Shown: piece after piece, positions 39,999-47,943 of the stretch | How the letters are laid out: each line of letters begins with the position of its first letter | How positions within the stretch are numbered: the first letter of the stretch is position 1 | Source of the DNA: Lewinella sp. LCG006 | GTDB lineage: Bacteria; Bacteroidota; Bacteroidia; Chitinophagales; Saprospiraceae | DNA: 64,000 bases | Reading direction: 5' to 3' | Assembly (NCBI RefSeq): GCF_040784935.1 | Contig: NZ_CP160680.1 | Span: 5,995,802 to 6,059,801 of the forward strand | Notes under the pieces: model-generated | Database searches by the model: none | What the model was told of the DNA's origin: nothing | What the model saw: the letters and a program-made list of their open reading frames with translations, nothing else | Position numbers and translations under genes: made by a program

Positions 39999-40964
39999 AT
40001 GAAAAACAATCTACTATTTATCGCACTGTTTTGTGCCGGTGCACTTGCTGCCCAAACCACCACTGATTTTGAAAATTTTGGGCTGACTCCGGGAGAATTT
40101 ATCAACCAAACTCCTGATGGTGCCTTTGTGAGTGGAAATGTGAGTCTGAACAATTTTTATGATGAAGTTTATGATTACTGGGATGGTTGGGCCATTTCCG
40201 CTACAACGGACAACGTTACGCCTGGCTTTATGAACCAATATTCTTCCGCCTCGGGAGCTGGCGCTAATGGTAGTGCTACATATGCCCTCACGTATGCGTT
40301 TACTGAGCAGCGCATTCAGTTGACAGGTGATGCAGCAGGTGCTCCCGTAATTGGCATGTACGTCAACAACAGCACTTTTGCTTACCTCAACATGCTGAAT
40401 GGCGGCGCTCCCGGAAAACGTTTTGGTGGGGAAACGGGTGATGATCCTGACTTTTTCCTACTCACGATTCAGGGCGAACTTGCGGGTGAACGTACGGAAG
40501 AAGTCATCGAGTTTTATCTAGCCGATTACCGCTTTGCGGACAACAGCCAGGACTATATTGTTACCGACTGGACACTCATTGACTTGACCTCCCTGGGAAA
40601 TGTCGATCACTTGATCCTTTCGCTGAGTTCTTCTGATAATGGAGATTTTGGTATGAATACGCCCGCTTACGTTTGTGTGGATGATATCACAACCAGCGAT
40701 ATGCCCTTGAACGTTCGCGACCAGCAACTGGATTGGAACATTACGCTTTATCCAAATCCTGCTCATGATTATCTGCAATTGGAATGGCCCCTAAGCCAAA
40801 CAGGAACGGCCAGTATTTTCAATGCGCAAGGGCAATTGGTGAAATCAGTTTCTTTAGCCGCTGGTGCAAATTCGATAGCTATCGAAACACTTCCCAGTGG
40901 TAATTATTTGCTAAGATTTACCGATGGCAACGCGTGGAATGCTCAGCGTTTTATTAAGCTGTAA
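39999..40964 (+). CDS. DUF4465-like T9SS-sorted surface protein of the B12 locus
   Basis: A 321-aa protein. The signal peptide (ending GALAAQ) is followed by a jelly-roll-like domain of about 200 residues: TDFENFGLTPGEFINQ, YDYWDGWAISATTDN, ALTYAFTEQRIQL, IGMYVNNSTFAYLNML and YVCVDDITT. I assign this to DUF4465. The C-terminus is a type A T9SS sorting domain (LYPNPAHDYLQLEW, SIFNAQGQLVKS, LPSGNYLLRFTDG). It is 72 nt after the receptor gene and probably in its transcript. DUF4465 proteins occur beside cobalamin receptors in Bacteroidota, so a surface corrinoid-capture role is plausible but unproven. Confidence 0.82.
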   Translation: MKNNLLFIALFCAGALAAQTTTDFENFGLTPGEFINQTPDGAFVSGNVSLNNFYDEVYDYWDGWAISATTDNVTPGFMNQYSSASGAGANGSATYALTYAFTEQRIQLTGDAAGAPVIGMYVNNSTFAYLNMLNGGAPGKRFGGETGDDPDFFLLTIQGELAGERTEEVIEFYLADYRFADNSQDYIVTDWTLIDLTSLGNVDHLILSLSSSDNGDFGMNTPAYVCVDDITTSDMPLNVRDQQLDWNITLYPNPAHDYLQLEWPLSQTGTASIFNAQGQLVKSVSLAAGANSIAIETLPSGNYLLRFTDGNAWNAQRFIKL

Positions 40965-40965
40965 A

Positions 40966-40993
40966 AGCAGGTTTTACCCGCAAAATACCTGCT
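40966..40993 (+). terminator. Hairpin after the B12 locus
   Basis: AGCAGGT at 40966-40972 and ACCTGCT at 40987-40993 pair around a 14-nt loop. No T tract follows, so termination strength is uncertain. Confidence 0.35.
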
Positions 40994-41057
40994 GGCTAGA
41001 CCAAACATTCCCTCTCTTGTCGTTGTTGTTATTTGGTGTTTAACAAAACAAAAAACA

Positions 41058-41564
41058 ATGAAAACGAAAGTCAAAAACAGCTCTAATGAGCCAAATATAG
41101 AGATTGGAATAAAAGCAAATCATCGGGCAGCCGTAGTGAAAATGCTGGGCCAGCTATTGGCTGATGAAACAGTCTTGTATATCAAACTGCGCAACTACCA
41201 TTGGAACGTAGAAGGGATACATTTCCAACAATTGCACGCCCTATTCCAGGAGCAGTATACCGTTTTGGAAGAACAGATTGATGATGTGGCCGAAAGAATC
41301 CGTAGCCTGGGACACTATTCTCCAGGTTCGATGGCAGCTTTCCGGGAATTGAGTCGTCTGAAAGAAAGTGATAACCTGGGAGGCGATGGTGTCTTGATGT
41401 TGCAAAACATCCTGGCGGATCACGAAATGATCATCCAGGTGCTGCGCCATGACCTGGAAGCGGCGATGGAGGAATACAAAGATGCCGGCACCAGTGATTT
41501 TCTGACCGCCTTGATGGAGGTACACGAAAAAATGGCCTGGATGGTGCGTAGCCACTTGAGATAA
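41058..41564 (+). CDS. dps: Dps ferritin-like DNA protection protein
   Basis: A 168-aa four-helix protein forming dodecamers that oxidise ferrous iron with peroxide. The ferroxidase ligands are H48 (in RNYHWNVEG), H60, D75 and E79 (DDVAERIRSLG), with spacing equal to E. coli H51, H63, D78 and E82. The position of E. coli D67 is Q64 here, with E65 next to it. The basic N-terminus (MKTKVKNS) may contact DNA. It is monocistronic, with a hairpin at 41568-41593 after the stop. Confidence 0.95.
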   Translation: MKTKVKNSSNEPNIEIGIKANHRAAVVKMLGQLLADETVLYIKLRNYHWNVEGIHFQQLHALFQEQYTVLEEQIDDVAERIRSLGHYSPGSMAAFRELSRLKESDNLGGDGVLMLQNILADHEMIIQVLRHDLEAAMEEYKDAGTSDFLTALMEVHEKMAWMVRSHLR

Positions 41565-41567
41565 GCA

Positions 41568-41593
41568 CGACTTTCGCTATAGGGCGAAAGTTG
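41568..41593 (+). terminator. Hairpin after dps
   Basis: ACTTTCGC at 41570-41577 and GCGAAAGT at 41584-41591 pair perfectly around a 6-nt loop. There is no T tract; it may protect the mRNA end or slow transcription. Confidence 0.4.
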
Positions 41594-41671
41594 TATAGAG
41601 ACTTATGGTAGATGGTATAGGGACGCAAAGTGAACCGCATTCCTCAACACTTAACCTAAAGTCCAGCCAAG

Positions 41672-41707
41672 AAAAAAAGCCTTTCCTTACGAGGAGAGGC
41701 TTTTTTT
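41672..41707. terminator. Bidirectional terminator
   Basis: AAAAAAAGCCTTTCC and GGAGAGGCTTTTTTT form a 15-bp stem with one G-T pair and a 6-nt loop. A and T tracts on either side make it usable on both strands. It insulates dps from the next gene. Confidence 0.85.
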
Positions 41708-41761
41708 GTGTTTTTAATGTCAAATCTTATTTAGACTAAATCGAAATAAGGGATCGTTTGT

Positions 41762-41769
41762 TATATTTG
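41762..41769 (+). promoter_or_regulatory. -7 box (TATATTTG)
   Basis: TATATTTG matches TAnnTTTG 17 nt before ATG 41787 of the 110-aa protein gene. No -33 TTTG at the usual spacing. Confidence 0.5.
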
Positions 41770-41786
41770 CATCACAATAACAAGAG

Positions 41787-42119
41787 ATGAATCATCTTAG
41801 TAAACAGCTCGCATCCGTCTGCATTGCCGATCTTGCTGACCAAGAACGGGCAGATCCTTTGGCACTGGGCATGGGCATGCAAAAGGCCGAATTCAATGAG
41901 CAACTCGCTAGTGCTAAGCCTATTGCCATAAAACAGGCCGATAACAAATGGTTGTCTGCACTTTGGGTGACTTGTCCCACGGATGGTATTACCGGAGAGC
42001 TTATGTATGTTGCCAAAGACTGCCGCACCCAAAAGCTGGCGCTCATCACGGCAAATTATTATCGCTTACACGCTTTGATCAATAAGAGCAATACTGACTT
42101 CTATACTTCTCAACAGTAA
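41787..42119 (+). CDS. 110-aa protein of unknown function
   Basis: A soluble protein with no signal peptide or membrane segment. The composition is normal for coding sequence: an N-terminal helix (HLSKQLASVCIADLADQERA), then beta-like segments (SALWVTCPTDGITGELMYVA, KLALITANYYRLHALI). I do not recognise the family. A clear -7 box and an upstream terminator support a real gene. The 50-aa Lys/Cys-rich gene follows after 10 nt, suggesting a two-gene unit. Confidence 0.65.
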   Translation: MNHLSKQLASVCIADLADQERADPLALGMGMQKAEFNEQLASAKPIAIKQADNKWLSALWVTCPTDGITGELMYVAKDCRTQKLALITANYYRLHALINKSNTDFYTSQQ

Positions 42120-42129
42120 TTTTTAAGTT

Positions 42130-42282
42130 ATGGCGGTTAAAAAAGCTAAGCAGCAGGATATCCTTACGACCGAAGTTCGTTTCCCTTGTCCAATCGCTAC
42201 GGTGCAGGGCAAGAAACTCAAAAAGAAATGCTGTAAAAAATACAAAAAAGGAAAGCGCTGTGGGCGTTGTCCTAATGGTTAA
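42130..42282 (+). CDS. 50-aa Lys/Cys-rich small protein
   Basis: ATG 42130 to TAA gives a 50-aa basic protein with six cysteines: CP near the middle, then KKKCCKKYKKGKRCGRCPNG at the end. The paired cysteines suggest metal binding, and the many lysines suggest nucleic acid or ribosome contact. It lies between the 110-aa protein gene (10 nt) and sbcD (20 nt). I think similar short proteins are present in other Bacteroidota, but I cannot name a family. Confidence 0.65.
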   Translation: MAVKKAKQQDILTTEVRFPCPIATVQGKKLKKKCCKKYKKGKRCGRCPNG

Positions 42283-42302
42283 TCTTTTCCTATCTTGGCA
42301 GG

Positions 42303-43523
42303 ATGAAAATCCTGCACACTTCTGATTGGCATCTTGGGCAGCGACTCCTGCAAATGGACCGGCACGAAGAGTTTCGGCTGGCCTTGGATTGGCTCTACGC
42401 CGTCATTGAAAAAGAGGAAATTGAGGTGCTTTTGGTGGCTGGTGATATTTTTGACATTGGCAACCCTCCCAACCAGGCGCGTCAGCTGTATTATCGTTTT
42501 CTCCGTCGCTTGCTTGGTTCTACCTGCCGCCACATTGTTATCACAGGAGGCAACCATGATTCACCGGCGATGCTCAATGCGCCGCGGGAACTTTTAGAGA
42601 GTTTCAATATCCACGTCATTGGTGCCGCTACCGATAACATTGAGGAGGAGCTTCTGGTCTTAAAAAACGATGCGGGGACACCAGAACTAGTCGTGGCCGC
42701 CGTTCCTTTTTTACGTGATCGTGATTTGCGGATCTCCAAAGTAGGAGAGGAGCAGCAGAGTCGTCAAGCTCGCCTACAGGAAGGTTTGCTGCAGCATTAC
42801 CAAAGCCTCGCGGAATTGGCCCAGCCCTACGTTGAACAAGGCTTACCCATCATCGCAATGGGCCATCTCTACGCCAAAGGATCCGTGGCTTCTGACAAAC
42901 AAGACAATATCTACGTTGGTAATAGAGAAAACATGGAAGCAGGGCAGTTTCCCGCTGTTTTTGACTACGTGGCCCTGGGGCATATCCACCGCGCACAGAA
43001 AGTAGAAGGGGTGGAGCACGTTCGCTATGCTGGCTCGCTCATCCCGCTCAGTTTTAGTGAAACCAAAGACGACAAGCAGGTCTTTATTCTTCATTTTTCC
43101 GGCAAGGAACTAACGCAAATAGCCACCCATTCCGTCGAAAACTTCCGTCGATTAAAAACAATCCAAGGAGACCTGGAGGACGTGCAAAAGAAATTAGATC
43201 GCTTTGCCGCAAAGCAAGATCGTCCCCTGCCTTCCTGGGTAGAGGTGATCATCGATACCGAAGATTACGTTCCCCAACTGGATCAAATCCTGCGAGATTA
43301 TTGCCAGGAAATGCCGCTGGAATTGGTGAAAATAAGGATCAACCGCCCGTACCGGGAGCTGACCCACGCATTAACCGAGGTGCCTGACCTGGAAGACCTG
43401 GAAGTAGAGGAAGTCTTTCGACAAAAGTGCCTGAGCCAAGGAGAGATCCCGGAAGAGAAGCTGGACGAATTGATGACTACCTTTCGGGAATTACAAAACT
43501 GGATGGCGGAACAAGAAGCATGA
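42303..43523 (+). CDS. sbcD: Nuclease SbcCD subunit D
   Basis: A 406-aa Mre11-type nuclease subunit. Metal-binding motifs are TSDWHLGQ (5-12), LVAGDIFDIGNP, ITGGNHDSPAML, MGHLYAKGS and ALGHIHRAQ. The C-terminal part contains the capping and SbcC-binding region. With SbcC it cleaves hairpins and protein-blocked DNA ends in an ATP-dependent way. This activity bears on the long palindromes in this window, which are its natural targets. The sbcC start codon overlaps its stop as ATGA. Confidence 0.97.
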   Translation: MKILHTSDWHLGQRLLQMDRHEEFRLALDWLYAVIEKEEIEVLLVAGDIFDIGNPPNQARQLYYRFLRRLLGSTCRHIVITGGNHDSPAMLNAPRELLESFNIHVIGAATDNIEEELLVLKNDAGTPELVVAAVPFLRDRDLRISKVGEEQQSRQARLQEGLLQHYQSLAELAQPYVEQGLPIIAMGHLYAKGSVASDKQDNIYVGNRENMEAGQFPAVFDYVALGHIHRAQKVEGVEHVRYAGSLIPLSFSETKDDKQVFILHFSGKELTQIATHSVENFRRLKTIQGDLEDVQKKLDRFAAKQDRPLPSWVEVIIDTEDYVPQLDQILRDYCQEMPLELVKIRINRPYRELTHALTEVPDLEDLEVEEVFRQKCLSQGEIPEEKLDELMTTFRELQNWMAEQEA

Positions 43524-46500
43524 GGATACTACGTATACACATTAAAAACCTGAATTCCCTCCGGCTGCAAACGACCATCGACTTTGAGCAGCCGCCATTG
43601 GCCCATGCTGATATTTTTGCCATAACCGGAAATACAGGGGCGGGTAAGACTACTATTTTGGATGCGATCACCCTGGCTTTGTATGGCCAGGTGGCCAGAG
43701 ATAAACAAGCTCATAAAGAAGTATTGAGTTACGGGAGTACCGAATGCCTGGCCGAAGTAGAATTCCTGGCTGATGGCGAGCGCTACCTGGCACGCTGGGG
43801 CATGCGCCGTGCGCGCAACAAGGTAGACGGCAACCTGCTGGCCCCGGAAAGAGAGCTGGCCAAATGGTCGGAGGCGCAGCAAAATTTCCTCCCCATCGCG
43901 GAAAAGGTCAGAGAGGTAGAAGAGGCCGTAAAGGAAATTACCAAACTTGATTTTGAGCGGTTTACCCGTTCGGTGTTATTATCGCAAGGCGATTTTGCCG
44001 CTTTTCTGAAGGCCAGCGATAAAGAGCAGAGTGACTTGCTGGAGCGGATCACGGGGACCGCTATTTACTCGCAAATCTCAACAGCCGCTTTCGAGCGCTA
44101 TCGCCTAGAAGAACAAACGCTGAAGAACCTTCAGGAGCAGCAGGCTCAGTTAGGGCTATTAGCTGGCGAATCTGTTTCAGAGGAAATGCTAACTACCGCT
44201 CGGGAGGAGGTCGCAACACAGACCAAGCAGTTGGAGGCCATTCAGGCCATTGTGCAGCAGTTTGAACGCTGGCAAGAAGCTTCGCAAAAAATACAGACGA
44301 TCACTGCAGAGCAAACGCAACTACAGCAAGAACAATTGGCTTTTGCGCCGGAGGCATTGCGTTTGGAAAAATCGCTTAAGCTACAATCGCAGCGACAAGC
44401 CTTCCAGGAGATGGGCTTTCGTCAACAAAAAAATACCTCTTTGAAGGATCAGATAATGGTCCTAAAGGAGAGGGAGCAAACTCAGCAAACGCGTTTAAAA
44501 GCATTAACGGATCAGCTAAAAACCGCAAAAGAGTCGCACGATCAACTAAAGTCAACAGCTAAAGAGAAAGAGGTAGTTTTCCGGCAAGCCGAGCTTTTAG
44601 AAGCGCAAATCAAAGGTATTACCGTTCAAATAACAGCACTGCATGCGGAACTGGAAAGTGGTGCACAAGAAGAAGCGAAGTTACAGACCTCATTAACAAC
44701 CCTCACTGAGAAGCAGGCTTCCTTGGTCAAAGAAAAGGATACTCACCAGGCCTGGCTCCAGGAGCATGATCGGTACCAAGCACTTCCCGCACAATTGCCA
44801 CTCATTGAACGCGAAAGAGAGCGTTTGAGAGAAGTTTATGTTGAATTGGATCGGTACCAAAAACAACAATTGTCATTGCGGGAAGAAAAAAAACAGCAAG
44901 TCGCGCAGACAGAAGCCCTGGAAAAAGCCTACGTAGCCCTGGAAAAAAGACATCTCCAGGAGCAACGCGCTTTCGACGAATTGCTTCCGCAAAATTTCAG
45001 TCAGGAAGAGCAGGACCATACGCAGCGATTGAACAATGCCATCATTGAGCTGCAAGAAAAGAAACAGTTGCTCCTTCAGTTGAAAACACTTGATGAAGCT
45101 TATCAGCAATTGTTGGTCGAACAAGAACAGTACGAAGAACGACTTTCCGGGTTGATCACCAGACAGCAATTTAATAACAAGTTGCTCTTGAATCTGGTGG
45201 AAGAAAGGGAGCAGGTTCAGCAAGCGCTCGACTACCGCAGAAATATTTACCAACAACAGCAATTGATTGCGAATTACGAGAAGGATCGACAAAACTTGCA
45301 AGCGGGTGATCCTTGCCCCCTATGTTTATCAACAGACCATCCTTTCCACGAGCATCCCGTCAAGCCGTTTGTGGATCAGGCCAAGGAAGATCTCGCCAAA
45401 GTAGAAAGCCAGTTTCAGCAACTGAAAGAACAGGAAAGAAAAGTTTTGCAAGAGGAATCAGAACTTAGTCAGGAGATTGAGTTGCTACACGGTGATGATT
45501 TGAAACCACTCAATGGCAGGATCAACGAGCAGCGAGCCAAACTCATCAAGTACGAAGAACAGATCGCCGGATTGGTCAACCCTAACGACGACGAAGTGGT
45601 CAAGGCGCGTGGCCAGGTACTTGCTGCCCAAATTGATGCCATTGAAGCACAGCTTACGCAGTGGCGAAGTATACAGGCGGCCTTGGAGGCCTTGGACAAG
45701 AAACTGCGCAAAAGCACGGAAGAACTTCAGGCAACAGAGCGTAACTATCTGAATAACAAAGCTAAACTAGAAACACTAGAGGTACAACTTCAACACGCAG
45801 AAGCCAACTTGCAGCAGGAACAACATAAATTCACCCAAGCGCAAGCAGAGCTGCAAGGGTTCCTGACGCCACTTGGGCATACCTTTACCCTGGAAACAGC
45901 CCGCGATACTTTTTCTCATTTGACACAATTGGCTACCGCTTTCCAGCAGCATACTGATCGCTACCAGGAAGTTGTCAATGAATTAACGCTTACCCTTTCT
46001 AAAAAAGAAGCGGCAGAAATCGCCTTGGAACGACATCAGCTGAGCCAAGGAAAAAGTAAAGAAGAATGGGCTAGTTTATCCGAACAAGAAGCCCAATTGC
46101 AAGCACAGCGAGCACAATTACTGGAAGGCAAACAGGTAGAAGCAGCCCGCCAGGAACTCGAAGACCAACTCCATCAGGCAGAAAGTACCTGGGAGAATTT
46201 ACAAAAGCAAACCCAGGAACAGAAAGAAACCAATGCCGCTACGAGCCAATCCATAAAAGACATTCAAGAGCAGTTGATAGAAGGAGAGAAGACGATCGAG
46301 GAAATTGGGAATCAACTGATGCTTGCCGTAAAAAATCTGGGGTATTCTGATCTGGAGCTGGCCCAAAAAGATTTGCTCTCGGTTGAGGAAGAACAAGCTT
46401 TGCAAGCTCAACAGCAAGCGCTACAGCAAAAGTTGGCAGAAACCAGTCGGGCACTGAAAGAAGCTACAAAAGAGGAAGAGAAATTCCGTCCTGAAGCTAA

Positions 46501-47176
46501 TGAAGCCAAGGCTCAGGAGGAAAAATACGAGCAACTGCAAACGGCCAAAACCTTGCAAGAACAAGCATTACGGGCACTAGGTCAATTGGAGCAGCAACAC
46601 CAGCAGCAACTTGCCCGGGAAGCTCAATTCAAAGAACTCCTGGAAAAGATAGAAGACCAGCGGCAGAATTTCAATCGCTGGGCACAGCTCAACGAAGTGA
46701 TTGGGCAAAAGGATGGTAAAAAATTCCGAAGTTTCGCCCAAGGACTGACGCTCCAGCGGTTGGTGGTTTTGGCCAACCAGCACTTGGAAAGGCTCAATGG
46801 CCGCTACTTGATCAGCAAGAAACCACAAGCAGATTTGGAGCTCGAAATCATCGATACTTTTCAAGCGGATAATCGCCGCAGCATGTTTACCCTCAGCGGA
46901 GGCGAGTCCTTTCTGATCAGCCTGGCACTGGCTTTAGGGCTATCTGATTTGGCCGGAAGGCACGCCCAGATTCAATCCTTGTTTATTGATGAAGGCTTCG
47001 GCACCCTGGATGAGCATAGCCTGGACCTGGCCATCAGCACCTTGGAAAATTTGCAGTCGAGTGGAAAAACCATTGGCATCATCTCTCACGTTAAAGCACT
47101 GAAGGAACGAATTGGGGTACAGATCCAGTTGCAAAAGCAGAGTAATGGGTTTAGTCATCTGGAAATTCAGGGGTAG
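43520..47176 (+). CDS. sbcC: Nuclease SbcCD subunit C
   Basis: A 1218-aa Rad50-type SMC ATPase. The Walker A is GNTGAGKT (37-44) with VLLSQGDFAAFLKA (Q-loop region). Two long coiled-coil arms meet at a zinc hook CPLC at about residues 599-602. The C-terminal lobe has the signature FTLSGGESFLISLALALGLS, Walker B SLFIDEGFGTLDE and the switch His in IISHVKALKERI. The coils are unusually rich in Gln and Glu. Start ATG 43520 overlaps the sbcD stop; a longer frame from 43427 lies inside sbcD and is rejected. Confidence 0.97.
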   Translation: MRILRIHIKNLNSLRLQTTIDFEQPPLAHADIFAITGNTGAGKTTILDAITLALYGQVARDKQAHKEVLSYGSTECLAEVEFLADGERYLARWGMRRARNKVDGNLLAPERELAKWSEAQQNFLPIAEKVREVEEAVKEITKLDFERFTRSVLLSQGDFAAFLKASDKEQSDLLERITGTAIYSQISTAAFERYRLEEQTLKNLQEQQAQLGLLAGESVSEEMLTTAREEVATQTKQLEAIQAIVQQFERWQEASQKIQTITAEQTQLQQEQLAFAPEALRLEKSLKLQSQRQAFQEMGFRQQKNTSLKDQIMVLKEREQTQQTRLKALTDQLKTAKESHDQLKSTAKEKEVVFRQAELLEAQIKGITVQITALHAELESGAQEEAKLQTSLTTLTEKQASLVKEKDTHQAWLQEHDRYQALPAQLPLIERERERLREVYVELDRYQKQQLSLREEKKQQVAQTEALEKAYVALEKRHLQEQRAFDELLPQNFSQEEQDHTQRLNNAIIELQEKKQLLLQLKTLDEAYQQLLVEQEQYEERLSGLITRQQFNNKLLLNLVEEREQVQQALDYRRNIYQQQQLIANYEKDRQNLQAGDPCPLCLSTDHPFHEHPVKPFVDQAKEDLAKVESQFQQLKEQERKVLQEESELSQEIELLHGDDLKPLNGRINEQRAKLIKYEEQIAGLVNPNDDEVVKARGQVLAAQIDAIEAQLTQWRSIQAALEALDKKLRKSTEELQATERNYLNNKAKLETLEVQLQHAEANLQQEQHKFTQAQAELQGFLTPLGHTFTLETARDTFSHLTQLATAFQQHTDRYQEVVNELTLTLSKKEAAEIALERHQLSQGKSKEEWASLSEQEAQLQAQRAQLLEGKQVEAARQELEDQLHQAESTWENLQKQTQEQKETNAATSQSIKDIQEQLIEGEKTIEEIGNQLMLAVKNLGYSDLELAQKDLLSVEEEQALQAQQQALQQKLAETSRALKEATKEEEKFRPEANEAKAQEEKYEQLQTAKTLQEQALRALGQLEQQHQQQLAREAQFKELLEKIEDQRQNFNRWAQLNEVIGQKDGKKFRSFAQGLTLQRLVVLANQHLERLNGRYLISKKPQADLELEIIDTFQADNRRSMFTLSGGESFLISLALALGLSDLAGRHAQIQSLFIDEGFGTLDEHSLDLAISTLENLQSSGKTIGIISHVKALKERIGVQIQLQKQSNGFSHLEIQG

Positions 47177-47177
47177 A

Positions 47178-47232
47178 GCGTAGGTGCAACCTACACTGAA
47201 CAAGGCGTAGGGGCAACCTAAGACTGAACAGG
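47178..47232 (+). repeat. Two-copy tandem repeat of 27-28 bp
   Basis: GCGTAGGTGCAACCTACACTG (first 20 bases GCGTAGGTGCAACCTACACT) at 47178 recurs with a few changes at 47205. Each unit ends in GAACAAG or GAACAGG. Unit 1 contains the inverted repeat GTAGGT-GCA-ACCTAC. It directly follows the sbcC stop codon. Confidence 0.6.
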
Positions 47233-47373
47233 GACTAAGGATCAGTTTTTTCGCTACCAGTCGAAAAACATCTTCTACTGGTCTATTTTTAGCATCTTTT
47301 CGCCCCGGTTTAGGTTTCTTCGTTAGGAACAATTATTATTGTGGAGTTGTATTTTTTTCAAAACATAGTTTAG

Positions 47374-47913
47374 ATGAAAGACTTTTTTGGTGCCCACCAC
47401 GGCCTGGACGAACGCAGCATGGAATCGCTGGTTGGTGCTTTAGAGCGCGAAAACCTTCCCGGGTTCGATTATTTGGAGTTTAAGCAATCCCTCGAACGGC
47501 TACAGGACTTGAACATGGAAGAGGAAGTAGCTTTCAAATCGGCCTTTGCAACGGCTTCAACGATGGGCCTGACCAAGGAGAAGTTACTGAAAACAGCAGC
47601 GCACTACAAAACGGTGCTGGACAAAGAAAAAACCAGCTTTGATGCTGCCCTGAAGAAGCAGATAAAAGCAAAAGTTGATGGAAAACGCAAAGAAGTAGAA
47701 ATGCTCCGTACCAAATTGACGGAGTACGAAGCTAAAATCGAAGAGCTGCAACGACTAAAAGCCGCAGCTGAAAAAACCATTTCGGAAGCCGATGCGACCA
47801 TTGAAGCTGCTCAAGAGAGTATCAATGATGTGCACCAGCGTTTCGAAGCTACACTCAAAGCATTGCATAACCAAATAGATCAGGACGTTATCGATATCAA
47901 TCGGTTCCTCTAA
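47374..47913 (+). CDS. Coiled-coil protein of unknown function, partner of the PspA-like protein
   Basis: A 179-aa protein without signal peptide or membrane segment. Residues 1-85 form a compact helical domain (SMESLVGALERENLPGFDYL, FKSAFATASTMGLTKEKLL). Residues 88-170 are one long coiled coil (KKQIKAKVDGKRKEVEMLRT and onward) with a DATIEAAQESINDVHQRF tail. The next gene, 30 nt on, encodes a membrane-anchored PspA-like coiled coil, and the two probably bind each other. I do not recognise the family; proteins of this shape accompany PspA/ESCRT-III-like proteins in other bacteria. Confidence 0.72.
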   Translation: MKDFFGAHHGLDERSMESLVGALERENLPGFDYLEFKQSLERLQDLNMEEEVAFKSAFATASTMGLTKEKLLKTAAHYKTVLDKEKTSFDAALKKQIKAKVDGKRKEVEMLRTKLTEYEAKIEELQRLKAAAEKTISEADATIEAAQESINDVHQRFEATLKALHNQIDQDVIDINRFL

Positions 47914-47943
47914 TTTACTACCCAACATCTTAAAATAAATAAT

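Noticed and set aside
43427-43519. 31-codon upstream extension of sbcC
   Set aside because: It lies inside sbcD. The ATGA overlap start at 43520 gives the normal Rad50-type N-terminus.
44873-45301. 142-codon frame antisense to sbcC
   Set aside because: It is a Leu/Gln/Phe-rich mirror of the Gln/Glu/Lys-rich coiled-coil codons of sbcC.
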